This document shows, in pieces, positions 1 through 10,854 of a stretch of 64,000 bases of DNA. Within the stretch, counting starts at the first letter, position 1. Each line of letters starts with the position of its first letter. The stretch is from Aquipseudomonas alcaligenes NBRC 14159 (GTDB lineage Bacteria; Pseudomonadota; Gammaproteobacteria; Pseudomonadales; Pseudomonadaceae), in assembly GCF_000467105.1 (NCBI RefSeq), contig NZ_BATI01000007.1:124001-188000 (forward strand), in the 5' to 3' direction. The position numbers and the translations under genes are program-made. The notes below the pieces were generated by a model. It searched no databases, was not told the DNA's origin, and saw nothing but the letters and a program-made list of their open reading frames with translations.

Positions 1-201
1 TCGCCGCGGGCCAGTCTGGCGCTGCTGGCGGCGGCGCGCGCCTGGGCGTTCCTGGCCAACCGTGACTATGTGATTCCCGAGGATGTGCAGGCGGTGCTGC
101 CCGCGGTGGTCGGTCACCGCCTGCGCGAGCGCGCCGATCCGGCCGGCCATGGTGGTGGCGCATTGGTGCAGTGGCTGCTGCGCGAAGTCTCGGCGGTGTG
201 A
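1..201 (+). CDS. MoxR-family AAA+ ATPase, C-terminal end only
   Basis: Reading frame 1 is open from the first base to a TGA at 199-201 and gives 66 residues, including a helical ALLAAARAWAFLANRDYV stretch and VIPEDVQAVLPAVVGHRL. This is the lid domain (AAA_lid) that ends MoxR ATPases. MoxR proteins are thought to act as chaperones for partner membrane or VWA proteins. The stop overlaps by one base the start of the DUF58 gene, and the MoxR-DUF58-transglutaminase order is a well-known conserved operon. Only the tail is present, so the Walker motifs cannot be checked. Confidence 0.85.
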   Translation, partial: SPRASLALLAAARAWAFLANRDYVIPEDVQAVLPAVVGHRLRERADPAGHGGGALVQWLLREVSAV

Positions 202-1160
202 TGTTGCCGCTCTCGCTCAAAGCGCGCTGGCGGCGCTGGGTGGTCAGGCGAATTCCCGCAGCAGCCCAGGTGCAGCTGAACCAGCGGCGCATCTTCATCA
301 TGCCCAACCGGGTCGGCGCTGCTTTTGTGCTGGTGCTGCTGCTGATGCTGCTGGCCGGCATCAACTACGAGAACAGCCTCGCCTACGGTCTGACCTTTCT
401 GCTCGCCGCCGTGTTCGTGGTGGCAATCCTGCACACCTATCGCAACTTTGCCGGCCTGATCCTCAAGGCCGGTGCCAGCGGTGCCGTGTTCGTCGGCGAA
501 CAGGCGCGCTTCAGGGTGCGCCTGGAAAGCGATGGCCGAGCCCACATGGCCATCGGTATTGGTTGGCCACCGCAGCCGCTGCAGACAATGGATGTACCGG
601 CGCAAGGGCAGCGCGAATGCGAGCTGACTCAACCCGCGTTGCAGCGCGGCTGGCTGCGGCCTGAACGCCTGCGGGTGGAAAGCCATTTCCCGCTGGGCAT
701 CCTGGTGGCCTGGAGCTGGGTCGACCTGGACCAGTCGGTACTGGTCTATCCGCGACCGCTGCAGGGCGAACTGCCGCTGAGTGACGGCGGCTCACTCGAC
801 GAGGAAGACGAAGGCCAGCGCGCAACCGGCCAGGGTGCCGATGATTACCAGGGGCTGCGCAGCTACCAGCCCGGTGACTCGAAACGGCGCCTGCACTGGA
901 AGGCGTTCTCGCGCGGCCAGGGCCTGCTGGTCAAGGACTTCGCCGCGCTCGCCGGGCGCGACCTGTGGCTGGATTTCCAGGCGCTTGGCGGTGATGCCGA
1001 GGAGCGTCTGTCGCGCCTGTGCTACTGGGTACTGCAGCTGGACGCCCGCCAGCAGGCCTATGGCCTGCGTCTGCCCGGCTGCGAGCTGGCGCCGGATCAT
1101 GGCGACGCCCATCGCGAAGCCTGCCTGCGTGCCCTGGCACTCTACGGAGTTCGCACATGA
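201..1160 (+). CDS. DUF58 domain membrane protein
   Basis: This 319-residue protein has two predicted membrane segments near the N-terminus (about residues 36-54 and 59-78) followed by a soluble region. The DUF58 signature, YxxGDxxRxxHWkxxxR type, lies at about residues 222-239. DUF58 proteins have a von Willebrand A-like fold and partner MoxR ATPases; their precise role is not established. The ATG at 201 overlaps the TGA of the MoxR gene, and its stop overlaps the ATG of tgpA (ATGA at 1157-1160), so the three genes are translationally coupled. An in-frame start 30 bases upstream exists, but coupling favours 201. Confidence 0.85.
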   Translation: MLPLSLKARWRRWVVRRIPAAAQVQLNQRRIFIMPNRVGAAFVLVLLLMLLAGINYENSLAYGLTFLLAAVFVVAILHTYRNFAGLILKAGASGAVFVGEQARFRVRLESDGRAHMAIGIGWPPQPLQTMDVPAQGQRECELTQPALQRGWLRPERLRVESHFPLGILVAWSWVDLDQSVLVYPRPLQGELPLSDGGSLDEEDEGQRATGQGADDYQGLRSYQPGDSKRRLHWKAFSRGQGLLVKDFAALAGRDLWLDFQALGGDAEERLSRLCYWVLQLDARQQAYGLRLPGCELAPDHGDAHREACLRALALYGVRT

Positions 1161-3181
1161 GCTTCACCGCCGCCCGGCCGATCGCGGCCCGACCGATTCC
1201 GCGCATCGCGCTGACCTGGCTGCTGGTCGCGCAGGTGCTGGTGATACTGCCGCACCTGCTGCACCTGCCGCTGTGGATCATCGGTTTGTGGCTGCTGTGC
1301 GCGGGCTGGCGGATCCAGGTTTTTCGCATGCGTGCGCGTTATCCGTCGCGCCTGGAGCGAGCGGCATTGATGCTCGGTACGGCGGCGGCGGTGTTCTTCT
1401 CGCGGGGTAGCCTGGTCGGCCTGGACGGCGGTGTGCTGCTGCTGGTCGCCGCCTTCATCCTGAAGCTGGTGGAGTTGCGCAGCCGGCGCGATGCGCTGCT
1501 GCTTATCTTCCTCGGCTTCTTCGTGGTGGTGACCGGCTACCTGTTCGATGACGGCCCTCTGGCCGCTCTTTACAGCCTGCTACCGGTCACGGCGCTGCTG
1601 GCGGCGCTGATCGGCATGCAGCACAGCGGCATGGCCGAACGCCCGGCGGCCACGCTGAAGCTGGCCGGCGCGATGATGCTGCAGGCGGTGCCGCTGATGC
1701 TGTTGCTGTTTCTGTTCTTTCCGCGACTGGGGCCGTTGTGGAGTCTGCCCAACTCCTCCAAAGGCCTGACAGGGTTGTCGGACAGCATGACTCCAGGAGA
1801 TGTCGCCGAGCTGAGCCGATCTTCCGCCTTGGCATTCAGGGTCAGCTTCGAGGGCGACATGCCTCCCCAGTCTCAGCTTTATTGGAGAGCACTCACGCTG
1901 GAGGCGTTCGACGGACGACGCTGGTCGCAGTCCAGCGCTGCGCGGTTGCCGATGTCTCCCAGTTGGCAGAAGGTCGGCTCCCCGATCAGCTACAGCATCG
2001 TGATGCAGCCCAGTGGCCAGAGCTGGCTATTCGCGCTTGATACAGCCGAAAGCGCCTTGTCCGGTGTCAGGCAGATGAGTGATTTCCGCCTCGAAAACAA
2101 CAGGCCGGTTTTTCAGAATCTGCTCTATCAGGTGCAATCCTGGCCTGCCGCAATTAGGCAGCTGGATCTGCCCGCCGACGTCGCACAACGCACCTTGCAG
2201 CTTCCAGAGGAGGGTGACCCACGGAGTCGGTCATGGGCCCGGCAGCTCAGGCAAGAGAATGCCGATCCACAGTCCCTCGTTTCAGCGATGTTGAGGCATT
2301 TCGCGGATGAACCCTATGGCTATACGCTGAAACCACCGCCAGTGGGGCGCAACAGCATTGATGACTTCCTTTTTCGCACGCGCAAAGGCTTCTGTGCGCA
2401 CTATGCAGGCGCCATGGTTTTTGTTCTTCGCGCGGCGGGCATACCCTCGCGGGTAGTAGCCGGTTATCAGGGTGGCGAGCTTAATCAGGACGGCAACTAT
2501 CTTTCTGTACGGCAGCTCGATGCCCATGCATGGGTCGAATACTGGGTGGAGGGGAGAGGCTGGATCAGTGTCGACCCAACTTTCCAAGTTGCTCCTGAGC
2601 GTATCGAATTGGGTGCCGATGAAGCCTTTGCCGACGATGACGGCTTCCTAGAAGATTCACCTTTCTCTCCGCTGCATTACCGCGATCTCGCGTGGCTCAA
2701 CGAGTTACGGTTCGGATGGGATAATCTCAACTACAACTGGCAACGCTGGGTTCTGGGCTACAAGAGCGAGCAGCAATTGCAGTTACTGCAACGCTGGTTC
2801 GGGACCCTCGAGTGGAGTCGTCTAGCTCTGGCGCTGGTAGGTGGGGGCGGTTTCCTGCTGGGCCTGCTGGCACTCTGGCTGTTCAAGCCCTGGCAGCGCG
2901 AGCACGATCCCCAGCAACGCCTGCTGCGGCGTTACGAGGCATTGCTGCTGCGTCATGGCGTACGGCGCGACAAGGGCGAGGGTGTGCGGGCCTTTGCCGA
3001 GCGCGCGGCGCAGCGATTGCCGCAGCAGGCGCAGGCGATCGATGCCTTTGCCCGGGCCTTCGAGGCCCAGCGCTATGCCGGTCAGCCGGCATCCCCTGAA
3101 CAACTGCGTGAGCTGCTGCGCCGCCTGCGCCGGGCATTGCCCTGGCGTGCCAGGCCCACCGCGGTGGCTGATGATCGGTAA
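1157..3181 (+). CDS. tgpA: Transglutaminase-like membrane protein TgpA
   Basis: This 674-residue inner-membrane protein has a bundle of N-terminal hydrophobic segments (DUF3488 region), a large periplasmic transglutaminase-core domain, one further membrane helix near residues 555-575 and a cytoplasmic C-terminal tail (DUF4129-like). The catalytic triad is visible as Cys413 (KGFCAHYAG), His457 (DAHAWVEYW) and Asp473 (SVDPTF). The 44 and 16 residue spacings match P. aeruginosa TgpA as I recall it. TgpA is reported as essential in P. aeruginosa, with an unknown periplasmic substrate. The ATG at 1157 overlaps the DUF58 stop. The DNA for the periplasmic domain (about 1741-2870) is less GC-rich than both flanks. 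Confidence 0.93.
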   Translation: MSFTAARPIAARPIPRIALTWLLVAQVLVILPHLLHLPLWIIGLWLLCAGWRIQVFRMRARYPSRLERAALMLGTAAAVFFSRGSLVGLDGGVLLLVAAFILKLVELRSRRDALLLIFLGFFVVVTGYLFDDGPLAALYSLLPVTALLAALIGMQHSGMAERPAATLKLAGAMMLQAVPLMLLLFLFFPRLGPLWSLPNSSKGLTGLSDSMTPGDVAELSRSSALAFRVSFEGDMPPQSQLYWRALTLEAFDGRRWSQSSAARLPMSPSWQKVGSPISYSIVMQPSGQSWLFALDTAESALSGVRQMSDFRLENNRPVFQNLLYQVQSWPAAIRQLDLPADVAQRTLQLPEEGDPRSRSWARQLRQENADPQSLVSAMLRHFADEPYGYTLKPPPVGRNSIDDFLFRTRKGFCAHYAGAMVFVLRAAGIPSRVVAGYQGGELNQDGNYLSVRQLDAHAWVEYWVEGRGWISVDPTFQVAPERIELGADEAFADDDGFLEDSPFSPLHYRDLAWLNELRFGWDNLNYNWQRWVLGYKSEQQLQLLQRWFGTLEWSRLALALVGGGGFLLGLLALWLFKPWQREHDPQQRLLRRYEALLLRHGVRRDKGEGVRAFAERAAQRLPQQAQAIDAFARAFEAQRYAGQPASPEQLRELLRRLRRALPWRARPTAVADDR

Positions 3182-3255
3182 TCTCGTCGCTGAATCGGCT
3201 TTCCGTCGCACCGTGCTTTTCTCTAAGCTTCAGTCAGCATGACAGGAGATTGCGC

Positions 3256-4049
3256 ATGACCTTCGCTGAACTGATCCACGCGGTGCATACCCACCCCCAA
3301 CATGTCGTTGTACCTGGGCTGTGGGGGCAGGGGCGCGCCACCTTTGGTGGCCTGGTGGCCGCCATGCTTTACGAGGCCATGCGTCTCAAGGTGCCGGCCG
3401 GGCGGCCGGTGCGCTCGCTGTCGGTGACGTTCGTCGGGCCACTACTGATGGGCGAGCCCGCGGCTTTCGAGGTGGAAGTGCTGCGTGAGGGCAAGTCGGT
3501 CAGTCAGGTGGTCGGTCGCGCCGTGCAGAACGGTGCGGTGGTGGCCATGGCCCAGGGCAGCTTCGGTGCGTCGCGGCAGTCGGCGGTACGGGTCGAGGCC
3601 GAACCGGCGCCCGCCATGAAGGCGGTCGAGGATTGCCAGGAGCTGCCTTATGCGGCGGGCATCACCCCGGAGTTCACCCGCTTCCTGGCCATGCGCTGGG
3701 GCGAGGGCGGCATACCCTTCAGCAGCACGCCGGCACGGCATATGGGCGGTTGGGTGCGCCTGCGCAGCGACGTCAGTTATGACAAGGTGACCGAAGCCCA
3801 CCTGCTGGCACTGGTCGACGCCTGGCCGCCGGCGGTGCTGTCACACCTGAGCAAGCCGGCCCCCGGCAGTTCGCTGACCTGGACCATCGAATTCGTCCAT
3901 CCAATCCCCAGCCTGACCACCCACGACTGGTGCCTGTACCGTGCCGAGATCGAGCATGCCCTCGATGGCTATGGCCATATCGCGGCGCGCCTGTGGACGG
4001 CCGATGGCCAGCTGCTGGCGCTCAGCCGGCAGACCACCACGGTTTTCGA

Positions 4050-4053
<4 letters not shown>
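3256..4053 (+). CDS. Double-hotdog acyl-CoA thioesterase family protein
   Basis: This 265-residue soluble protein has two hotdog halves: an N-terminal half with [18 protein letters not shown] and [14 protein letters not shown], and a C-terminal half with [10 protein letters not shown] and the final [11 protein letters not shown] strand. The layout is that of TesB-like/4HBT_3 thioesterases, which hydrolyse acyl-CoA to the free acid and CoA. The acyl substrate cannot be read from the sequence. The ATG at 3256 is preceded by ACAGGAG at a good distance; a TTG two codons upstream is less likely. It converges on tatD, and the two stop codons share the palindrome CTAG at 4050-4053. Confidence 0.8.
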
Positions 4054-4853
<800 letters not shown>

Positions 4854-5068
4854 GGTGCTACCTCGCAATCCGAGCGGGGCAGCATAGCAGAGCCTTGCTT
4901 GCCGTAATAAAGCAAGTAAATACAGGTAGTTATGTATGCTTGTTAACGTTTATTACCAGCTCGGGCTGGCCGTTTGAGCGCCGCTGTGCCAACCTCCGCG
5001 CCCCCTGCGATGGAACCATCTGTCGCCCGGTCGGGCCAAGCCGTGCCCCGTTCCAGCCCGGAGGCCCG

Positions 5069-6484
5069 ATGACGCGAGCGCTGCTGTTCCTGCTCTGCCT
5101 GTTGGCAATGCTGCCGGCCCACGCGCGGCTGAGTGCGCTGGGCGGCAACCTGCCGCACACCGGCAGCCAGCGTGACCTGGCGGAGATTCGCAAGAGCGGC
5201 GAGCTGCGCGTGCTGGTCAACCAGAGTCGCCACAGCTCGGGCGAGATCAAGGGCCAGGCCATCGGTATCGAGTACCAGCGCCTGCGCGCATTCGGCCAGT
5301 ACCTCAATCGCAATGCCCGCGATGGTCACGAGCTGCGTCTGAAGATCATTCCCAAGCCCAAGGACCAGCTGGTCGCCGCGCTACAGAAAGGCGAGGGCGA
5401 CCTGGTCGCACCCGGCGAGTTGCTCGATGCGCACCCGGGGCTCGGGATCAGCCCCAGTGCAGCCCTGCGCAGCGACGTGGCCCTGGTGGTGGTGGGCAAT
5501 CGACGCAATCGCCACTACAAGCGCCTGGAGGATATGTCCGGGCGCAGCCTGACGCTGCCGGTGGGCAGTGCCGTCAGTGACGCCCTGCGCGAGGTCAACC
5601 AGCAGCTGGCACAGCAAGGCAAGCCACCGATCGTGGTGGAGTGGGCCGATGCCAGCCTGGCCGTGGAGGATGTGCTGGAGATGGTACAGGCCGGCATCTA
5701 CCCCTGGACGGCAGTGGAGCTGCCGATTGCCGAGCGCTGGCAGAAGGTCATGCCGGGACTGCGTATCGAGCGCCATCTGAGTATCGGGGCCAAGGGCGAC
5801 ATGAGCTGGTTCGTGCGTCGCGAGTCGCCGATGCTGCGCGCCAGCATCGATCGATTCATCGCCGGTTACCGTACGCCGAGCGATCAGGACTCCGCTTTCC
5901 AGCGCTTCTACAGGCGCTCCTACAAAGTGCGCAACCCGCTGTCGCGGATCGAGCGGCAGCGCCTGGAGAAGGTGCGTGGTGTGCTGCAGAAGCACGGCGA
6001 GAAGCAGGAGCTGGACTGGCTGCAGCTGGCCGCCGTGGCCTACAAGGAGTCCACCCTCAACCCGGCGGCGCGTGGCGCCTCGGGCGCCACCGGGCTGATG
6101 CAGATCACCCCGGCGGCGGCGCGCAGCGTTGGTGTCGGCAATATCCAGGCGCTGGACAACAATGTACTGGCCGCGACCCGTTACATGGCGCGTATTCGCC
6201 GCGAGTTCTTCGCCAGCCGGCAGATTGGCGAGAGTGAGCGCATGGCCTTTGTCCTGGCGGCCTACAACATGGGGCCGCAGCGCGTGCAGAGCCTGCGGGC
6301 CGAGGCGCGCAGGCGCGGTCTGAATCCCAACCAGTGGTTCTTTCAGGTCGAGCGCGTGGCCATGGAGCAGCTGGGCATGGGCGTGGTCAGCTATGTCAAC
6401 GCGGTGAACAAGTACTACCTTGCCTATGACCGCGAGCGTTTCCTGCTGGAGCCGCAGAAGCGCAAGCTGAGCGCCAAGAAATAA
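5069..6484 (+). CDS. Membrane-bound lytic transglycosylase of the MltF type (MltF2-like)
   Basis: This 471-residue exported protein has a signal peptide (MTRALLFLLCLLAMLPAHA), a periplasmic solute-binding-like domain (about residues 45-285) and a C-terminal SLT goose-lysozyme domain. The catalytic glutamate is Glu327 in AYKESTLNP, followed by GASGATGLMQITPAAA and AAYNMGPQRV. Such enzymes cleave the MurNAc-GlcNAc bond to give 1,6-anhydro-muropeptides, with the N-terminal domain regulating activity. There is no lipobox. Position relative to lipA matches the second MltF paralogue (MltF2) of P. aeruginosa from memory. I chose the ATG at 5069 because it starts the signal peptide and has GGAGG upstream. 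Confidence 0.88.
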   Translation: MTRALLFLLCLLAMLPAHARLSALGGNLPHTGSQRDLAEIRKSGELRVLVNQSRHSSGEIKGQAIGIEYQRLRAFGQYLNRNARDGHELRLKIIPKPKDQLVAALQKGEGDLVAPGELLDAHPGLGISPSAALRSDVALVVVGNRRNRHYKRLEDMSGRSLTLPVGSAVSDALREVNQQLAQQGKPPIVVEWADASLAVEDVLEMVQAGIYPWTAVELPIAERWQKVMPGLRIERHLSIGAKGDMSWFVRRESPMLRASIDRFIAGYRTPSDQDSAFQRFYRRSYKVRNPLSRIERQRLEKVRGVLQKHGEKQELDWLQLAAVAYKESTLNPAARGASGATGLMQITPAAARSVGVGNIQALDNNVLAATRYMARIRREFFASRQIGESERMAFVLAAYNMGPQRVQSLRAEARRRGLNPNQWFFQVERVAMEQLGMGVVSYVNAVNKYYLAYDRERFLLEPQKRKLSAKK

Positions 6485-6505
6485 TCTAAAATATCGATTT
6501 TTATT

Positions 6506-6526
6506 AGCGCATAAATGCGCTTTTAT
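6506..6526. repeat. Inverted repeat between mltF2-like gene and doxX (operator or weak terminator)
   Basis: The arms AGCGCAT and ATGCGCT flank AA at 6506-6521 and are followed by TTTTAT, inside an AT-rich 107-base gap. It could be a short terminator for the transglycosylase gene or a regulator site for doxX. A 7-bp stem with a two-base centre and a broken T-run is weak for a terminator. Confidence 0.45.
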
Positions 6527-6591
6527 CATCGTTAAATTCGAATAGTATGTGCCTCACCAACCCCAACAACTCCTCCACAAGGAACTGGCAC

Positions 6592-7026
6592 ATGAACAAG
6601 CTGATCTCCACCCTGATGTCCACCAACGCCGGCTACGGCATCACCCTGCTGCGTATCGTCACCGGCCTGACCTTCGCCGCCCACGGCGCGCAGAAACTCT
6701 TCGGCTGGTTCGGTGGCTACGGCCTGGAGGGTGTCGCGCAGTGGATGGAAAGCATCGGCATCACCCCTGGCTACCTGATGGCCGCACTGGCCGGTAGCGC
6801 CGAGTTCTTCGGTGGCCTGGCGCTGGTGGTCGGCCTGCTGGTGCGCCCGGCGGCTGTTTCCCTGCTGGTGTCCATGGTGGTGGCCGCGGTGACCGTGCAC
6901 TGGGCCAACGGCTTCTTCATCACCAACAACGGCTTCGAGTACGCCATGATCCTCGGCCTGATCAGTGCCGTGCTGATCATCGAAGGTGCCGGCAAGCTGT
7001 CGCTGGACCGCGCCATCGCCCGCTGA
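6592..7026 (+). CDS. DoxX family membrane protein
   Basis: This 144-residue protein has four hydrophobic segments and the DoxX hallmark GLTFAAHGAQKLFGWFGGYGLEG near residues 23-45. The middle helices read LAGSAEFFGGLALVVGLLVRP. DoxX proteins are small four-helix inner-membrane proteins tied to oxidative or thiosulfate metabolism in some bacteria, but most have no defined function. The ATG at 6592 has ACAAGGAA upstream. An upstream in-frame ATG at 6547 would add 15 polar residues with no ribosome site, so I rejected it. The gene stands alone and ends at a strong terminator. Confidence 0.88.
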   Translation: MNKLISTLMSTNAGYGITLLRIVTGLTFAAHGAQKLFGWFGGYGLEGVAQWMESIGITPGYLMAALAGSAEFFGGLALVVGLLVRPAAVSLLVSMVVAAVTVHWANGFFITNNGFEYAMILGLISAVLIIEGAGKLSLDRAIAR

Positions 7027-7042
7027 TCCACTGCTTAGACAG

Positions 7043-7068
7043 AAAGGCCCGCCGTTGCGGGCCTTTTT
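7043..7068. terminator. Bidirectional intrinsic terminator between doxX and lif
   Basis: The hairpin AAAGGCCCGC / GCGGGCCTTT with a four-base loop is followed by a T-run on the plus strand and preceded by A-rich sequence. It sits 16 bases after the doxX stop and 5 bases before the end of lif on the other strand. Confidence 0.85.
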
Positions 7069-7072
7069 GCGT

Positions 7073-8107
7073 TCAGAGTTTCTTTTCCCGGCTCTTCACC
7101 AGCTGCTCCGCCGCGTCCAGACGCAGGCGCTCGCGCTCGTCGAAACGTTCCTCGGCGAGACTGGCGATGGCGGCCTGGCGATCCTCTTCGCTGAGGCCGC
7201 TGTTAGCCTCGATGCGCGCCTTCTCCTGGCGGTAGGCGTCCAGCCGTTGCTGCCACTGCTGACGGCGCTGATCGAGCGCTTCCAGGCGCGCGGTGGCTTC
7301 GGCGCCAACCAGTTGCAGACGCAGCTGGCGGATCTGTTCCGGGGCGGCACCCTGCGCCTGCAGGGCCGCGGTCTGCTGGCGCAGCTCGGCTTGCAGCTGC
7401 GGCACCAGCATCTCCTGCATGTCCTCCGGTAGCGTGGCGCGCAGGCGATCCATGGCCTCGGCCTTCTGCTGCTCGTTCAGCGACTGGTCGTGGCGGATCG
7501 CCAGGCGTTGCAGGGTGAACTGGTTGTAGGCTTCCTCCTGGGCAAAGAAGGCCTGGTGCGCTTCAGGGCTGAAAATGCTCGCGCGCAGGTTTTGCACGGC
7601 CTGCTCGCGCTGGCGCATGGACTCCAGGCTGGCCATCTGCGGCAGGTCCTTTTCCAGCTGGATCAAATGGCGCTTGTAGTCCAGGTACTGCTCCAGCAAT
7701 GCCAGGGCCTGGCTCTCGGCTGGCTCATCCAGCTGACTGCGGATATAGGCCTGCAGGCGCGCGATACTGGTCTGGATACGCTCTTCGCCGTAGGCGCTGA
7801 GGAAGTAATCGAAGATGCGCCGGATATCCATGCTGATCAGCAGGTTGCCGGCATCATCGAGACGGAACTGGCCGTCCACTGCAGTGCCGGCGAAAGAGGG
7901 CGGCAAGCTGCTCAAGGCGGCGCTCTCGGCGGCTGCGGGCGTTGCTTCGACTGGCGCCAACGGGGCAGCGGTAGCCGGGACGGTCATCTGTCCGGGTAGT
8001 GACTGTGCAGTGGGCTGCGGGGTTGGAGCGAGGGGGTTGAAATACAGGGTCACGGCGACGCCTGCCCCGATCAGCAGGGGCACGGCCAATAGCAGCGGCT
8101 TGTTCAC
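7073..8107 (-). CDS. lif: Lipase-specific foldase (lipase chaperone, Lif)
   Basis: This 344-residue protein has an N-terminal membrane anchor (about residues 4-22) followed by an Ala/Pro-rich linker (25-75) and an alpha-helical domain. The Lif signature [13 protein letters not shown] lies at residues 96-108 ([14 protein letters not shown]). The rest is Gln/Glu-rich helices. Lif is a steric chaperone, anchored in the inner membrane and facing the periplasm, that folds the class I.1 lipase before type II secretion. It lies 55 bases downstream of lipA on the same strand. Length fits the family (about 340). Confidence 0.95.
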   Translation of the reverse strand: MNKPLLLAVPLLIGAGVAVTLYFNPLAPTPQPTAQSLPGQMTVPATAAPLAPVEATPAAAESAALSSLPPSFAGTAVDGQFRLDDAGNLLISMDIRRIFDYFLSAYGEERIQTSIARLQAYIRSQLDEPAESQALALLEQYLDYKRHLIQLEKDLPQMASLESMRQREQAVQNLRASIFSPEAHQAFFAQEEAYNQFTLQRLAIRHDQSLNEQQKAEAMDRLRATLPEDMQEMLVPQLQAELRQQTAALQAQGAAPEQIRQLRLQLVGAEATARLEALDQRRQQWQQRLDAYRQEKARIEANSGLSEEDRQAAIASLAEERFDERERLRLDAAEQLVKSREKKL

Positions 8108-8131
8108 GGCGAGACTCGGCGGGGAGAGAAC

Positions 8132-8155
8132 ATCGGGGCCCGGGCGGGCCCCGAT
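8132..8155 (-). other. Strong GC hairpin in the lipA-lif gap
   Basis: Perfect 11-bp arms ATCGGGGCCCG and CGGGCCCCGAT flank a two-base centre (in RNA the innermost pairs would open to make a loop). No T-run follows on the minus strand, so it is not a classical terminator. It may stabilise the lipA message or lower lif expression relative to lipA. Confidence 0.6.
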
Positions 8156-8162
8156 CCTTGGC

Positions 8163-9243
<1,081 letters not shown>

Positions 9244-9298
9244 ACGGGTGTTTGCGGCGCGACCCTCATTTCAGCGGGACCTGGGCGGCAGCGGGGCT

Positions 9299-9315
9299 TG
9301 TTACCGAGAGAAACA
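9299..9315. promoter_or_regulatory. Candidate enhancer site (TGT-N11-ACA) for lipA
   Basis: A TGT-N11-ACA element lies about 86 bases upstream of the -24 box, the distance expected of a sigma-54 activator site. I recall a site of this form as the upstream activating sequence of the P. alcaligenes lipase gene. The motif is short, so context carries most of the weight. Confidence 0.5.
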
Positions 9316-9333
9316 GCCGGTGCGATTTTGCGG

Positions 9334-9837
9334 CTACGGCTGGCCGAGCGGCCAGCGCTGCAGGGACAGGTACTGGCCACCCGCCGACTGGTAGAGGTGC
9401 AGCTGGTCGACGTGCCAGGCAAAGCTGGGCGGTGTGCGTAACTCGGCAGGCCGGCTGTCGTGGGCCAGGGTCAGGTGCGGGCGATAGGGGCGTGGCTCCA
9501 GCGATAAGCCATCGAGCTGCAACTGCTGCTGCAGTGCGCTGGCCAGTTTCAGCAGGGCCTGCGGCGGTTGGCTGGGCGCCAGGTGCAGCAGCCCCTCGGG
9601 CCAGCAGTCGAGGCGGTCCAGGTGCAGGTCGAAGGCCAGATCGGCCAGCGCCAGCCGTGGCGGAACTCGCTGCAACTGCTGCAGACGGCTCTCCGGCACC
9701 TGGCCGAGAAAGGCCAGCGTTACATGCAGGTTGGCGGTGGGCACCGGTCTGCCGGCGAAGTGCTGGTCCTGTCGCCAGGCATCGATCTGGGCGGCGATTC
9801 CGCTAGGACAGGGCAGGGCGAAGAACAGTCGCAGCAT
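9334..9837 (-). CDS. thpR: RNA 2',3'-cyclic phosphodiesterase
   Basis: This 167-residue member of the 2H phosphoesterase superfamily carries the two HxTx motifs HVTLAFLGQ (about residues 38-46) and HLTLAHDS (about 121-128), which supply the two catalytic histidines. It opens MLRLFFALPCPSGIAAQI, typical of ThpR (formerly LigT). The enzyme opens 2',3'-cyclic phosphates to 2'-phosphates on RNA ends; its physiological role is unclear. It is transcribed towards lipA, so the lipA promoter region separates the two genes. Confidence 0.9.
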   Translation of the reverse strand: MLRLFFALPCPSGIAAQIDAWRQDQHFAGRPVPTANLHVTLAFLGQVPESRLQQLQRVPPRLALADLAFDLHLDRLDCWPEGLLHLAPSQPPQALLKLASALQQQLQLDGLSLEPRPYRPHLTLAHDSRPAELRTPPSFAWHVDQLHLYQSAGGQYLSLQRWPLGQP

Positions 9838-10003
9838 GGTCTCACCTTGACAGCATTGGGCGGCATTTTTAGGATCACACCCGATAGCGCCGATTTAAGA
9901 GCAACTTGCGGGGCGCTGCCCGGTTGGGCAAATACCGCTAAAGCGCTGGCCGGTGTCGCCTCCCACCGCAGTCCGGCGGGACTATGAGGCCGAGACTGTA
10001 TCT

Positions 10004-10315
10004 ATGAGCTGTCCGCGTACCCACCTGCATTTCTCCCCCCTGCCGCGCATCGCGGTCAATCGCCATCCGCATGTTCTGCTGGTTGGCAGCCATCAGCCGC
10101 GCCTGCTCAAGAGTCTGGAAGGTTGGCCCAAGCAGTGGCCGGGGGCGCGCAATTTCCTGATCCGTTTCGCCGATGCCCAGGCAAAGACGCTGGCAGACCT
10201 GCCAGCCGATGCCTTTGACCTGGTGGTGGTGGGCGCCGAGGCGCGGCCGCTGGACAGCGAGCTGGTTGGCCAGCTGATCCGCGTGGCGCGCCAGGGCTTG
10301 ATCAGCCTGCGCTGA
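10004..10315 (+). CDS. Conserved hypothetical protein (103 aa)
   Basis: This is a small soluble protein with no motif I recognise. A beta-alpha pattern (HPHVLLVGS, then FLIRFADAQ, then [12 protein letters not shown], then [11 protein letters not shown]) suggests half of a Rossmann or receiver-like fold, as in short orphan proteins found next to greB in Pseudomonas. The start is uncertain: the ATG at 10004 has only a weak GAG upstream, and a GTG at 9953 in frame would add 17 residues. Its last 14 bases overlap the end of greB on the other strand. Confidence 0.65.
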   Translation: MSCPRTHLHFSPLPRIAVNRHPHVLLVGSHQPRLLKSLEGWPKQWPGARNFLIRFADAQAKTLADLPADAFDLVVVGAEARPLDSELVGQLIRVARQGLISLR

Positions 10316-10814
10316 CCTGCGGGTACTCGATGGCGGTGATGTAGAACGCCTGCTCGCCACCGGGCGTGTGCACCCGCACCTCGGCATCCAGCGCCTTGCC
10401 CACCAGGGCCCGGGCCAGCGGCGAGTCGATGCTGATCAAGCCCTGCTTGAGGTCCAGCTCGTCAGGCCCGACGATGCGGTAGCGCGATTCGGCGCCGTCA
10501 TCGTCTTCCAGGGTCACCCAGGCGCCGAAGTAGACCTTGTTCGGGTCGGCCGGGCGGGCATCCACCACCTTGAGGTTCTCCAGGCGCTTGGTCAGGAAAC
10601 GCACGCGGCTGTCGATCTCGCGCAGCATCTTCTTGCCGTAGATGTATTCGGCGTTCTCCGAACGATCACCAAGGGCCGCCGCCTCGCTGACCGCCTGGGT
10701 CACCTGGGGGCGGCGCACGTGCCACAGCTCGTGCAGCTCGGCGCGCAGACGCGCCTCGCCTTCGGGGGTGATCAGCGGCGTGCCGGCGGTACGGGGGGGA
10801 CGATAACGGCTCAT
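10302..10814 (-). CDS. greB: Transcription elongation factor GreB
   Basis: This 170-residue protein has an N-terminal coiled coil with the family stretch [17 protein letters not shown] and a C-terminal FKBP-like domain ending [16 protein letters not shown]. The acidic tip residues between the coiled-coil helices (GDRSENAE) support Gre function. GreB binds in the secondary channel of RNA polymerase and stimulates cleavage of backtracked transcripts. The N-terminus has about 12 extra residues compared with E. coli GreB, rich in Arg and Pro ([13 protein letters not shown]), as usual in Pseudomonas. Confidence 0.93.
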   Translation of the reverse strand: MSRYRPPRTAGTPLITPEGEARLRAELHELWHVRRPQVTQAVSEAAALGDRSENAEYIYGKKMLREIDSRVRFLTKRLENLKVVDARPADPNKVYFGAWVTLEDDDGAESRYRIVGPDELDLKQGLISIDSPLARALVGKALDAEVRVHTPGGEQAFYITAIEYPQVSAG

Positions 10815-10854
10815 GGTGCTCGCGAGGTCTTGAGGGAGAGCGATTCTAGCAAGC

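Noticed and set aside
6547-6591. Longer start for the DoxX gene
   Set aside because: The added residues are polar and Asn-rich and there is no ribosome site, while ACAAGGAA fits the later ATG.
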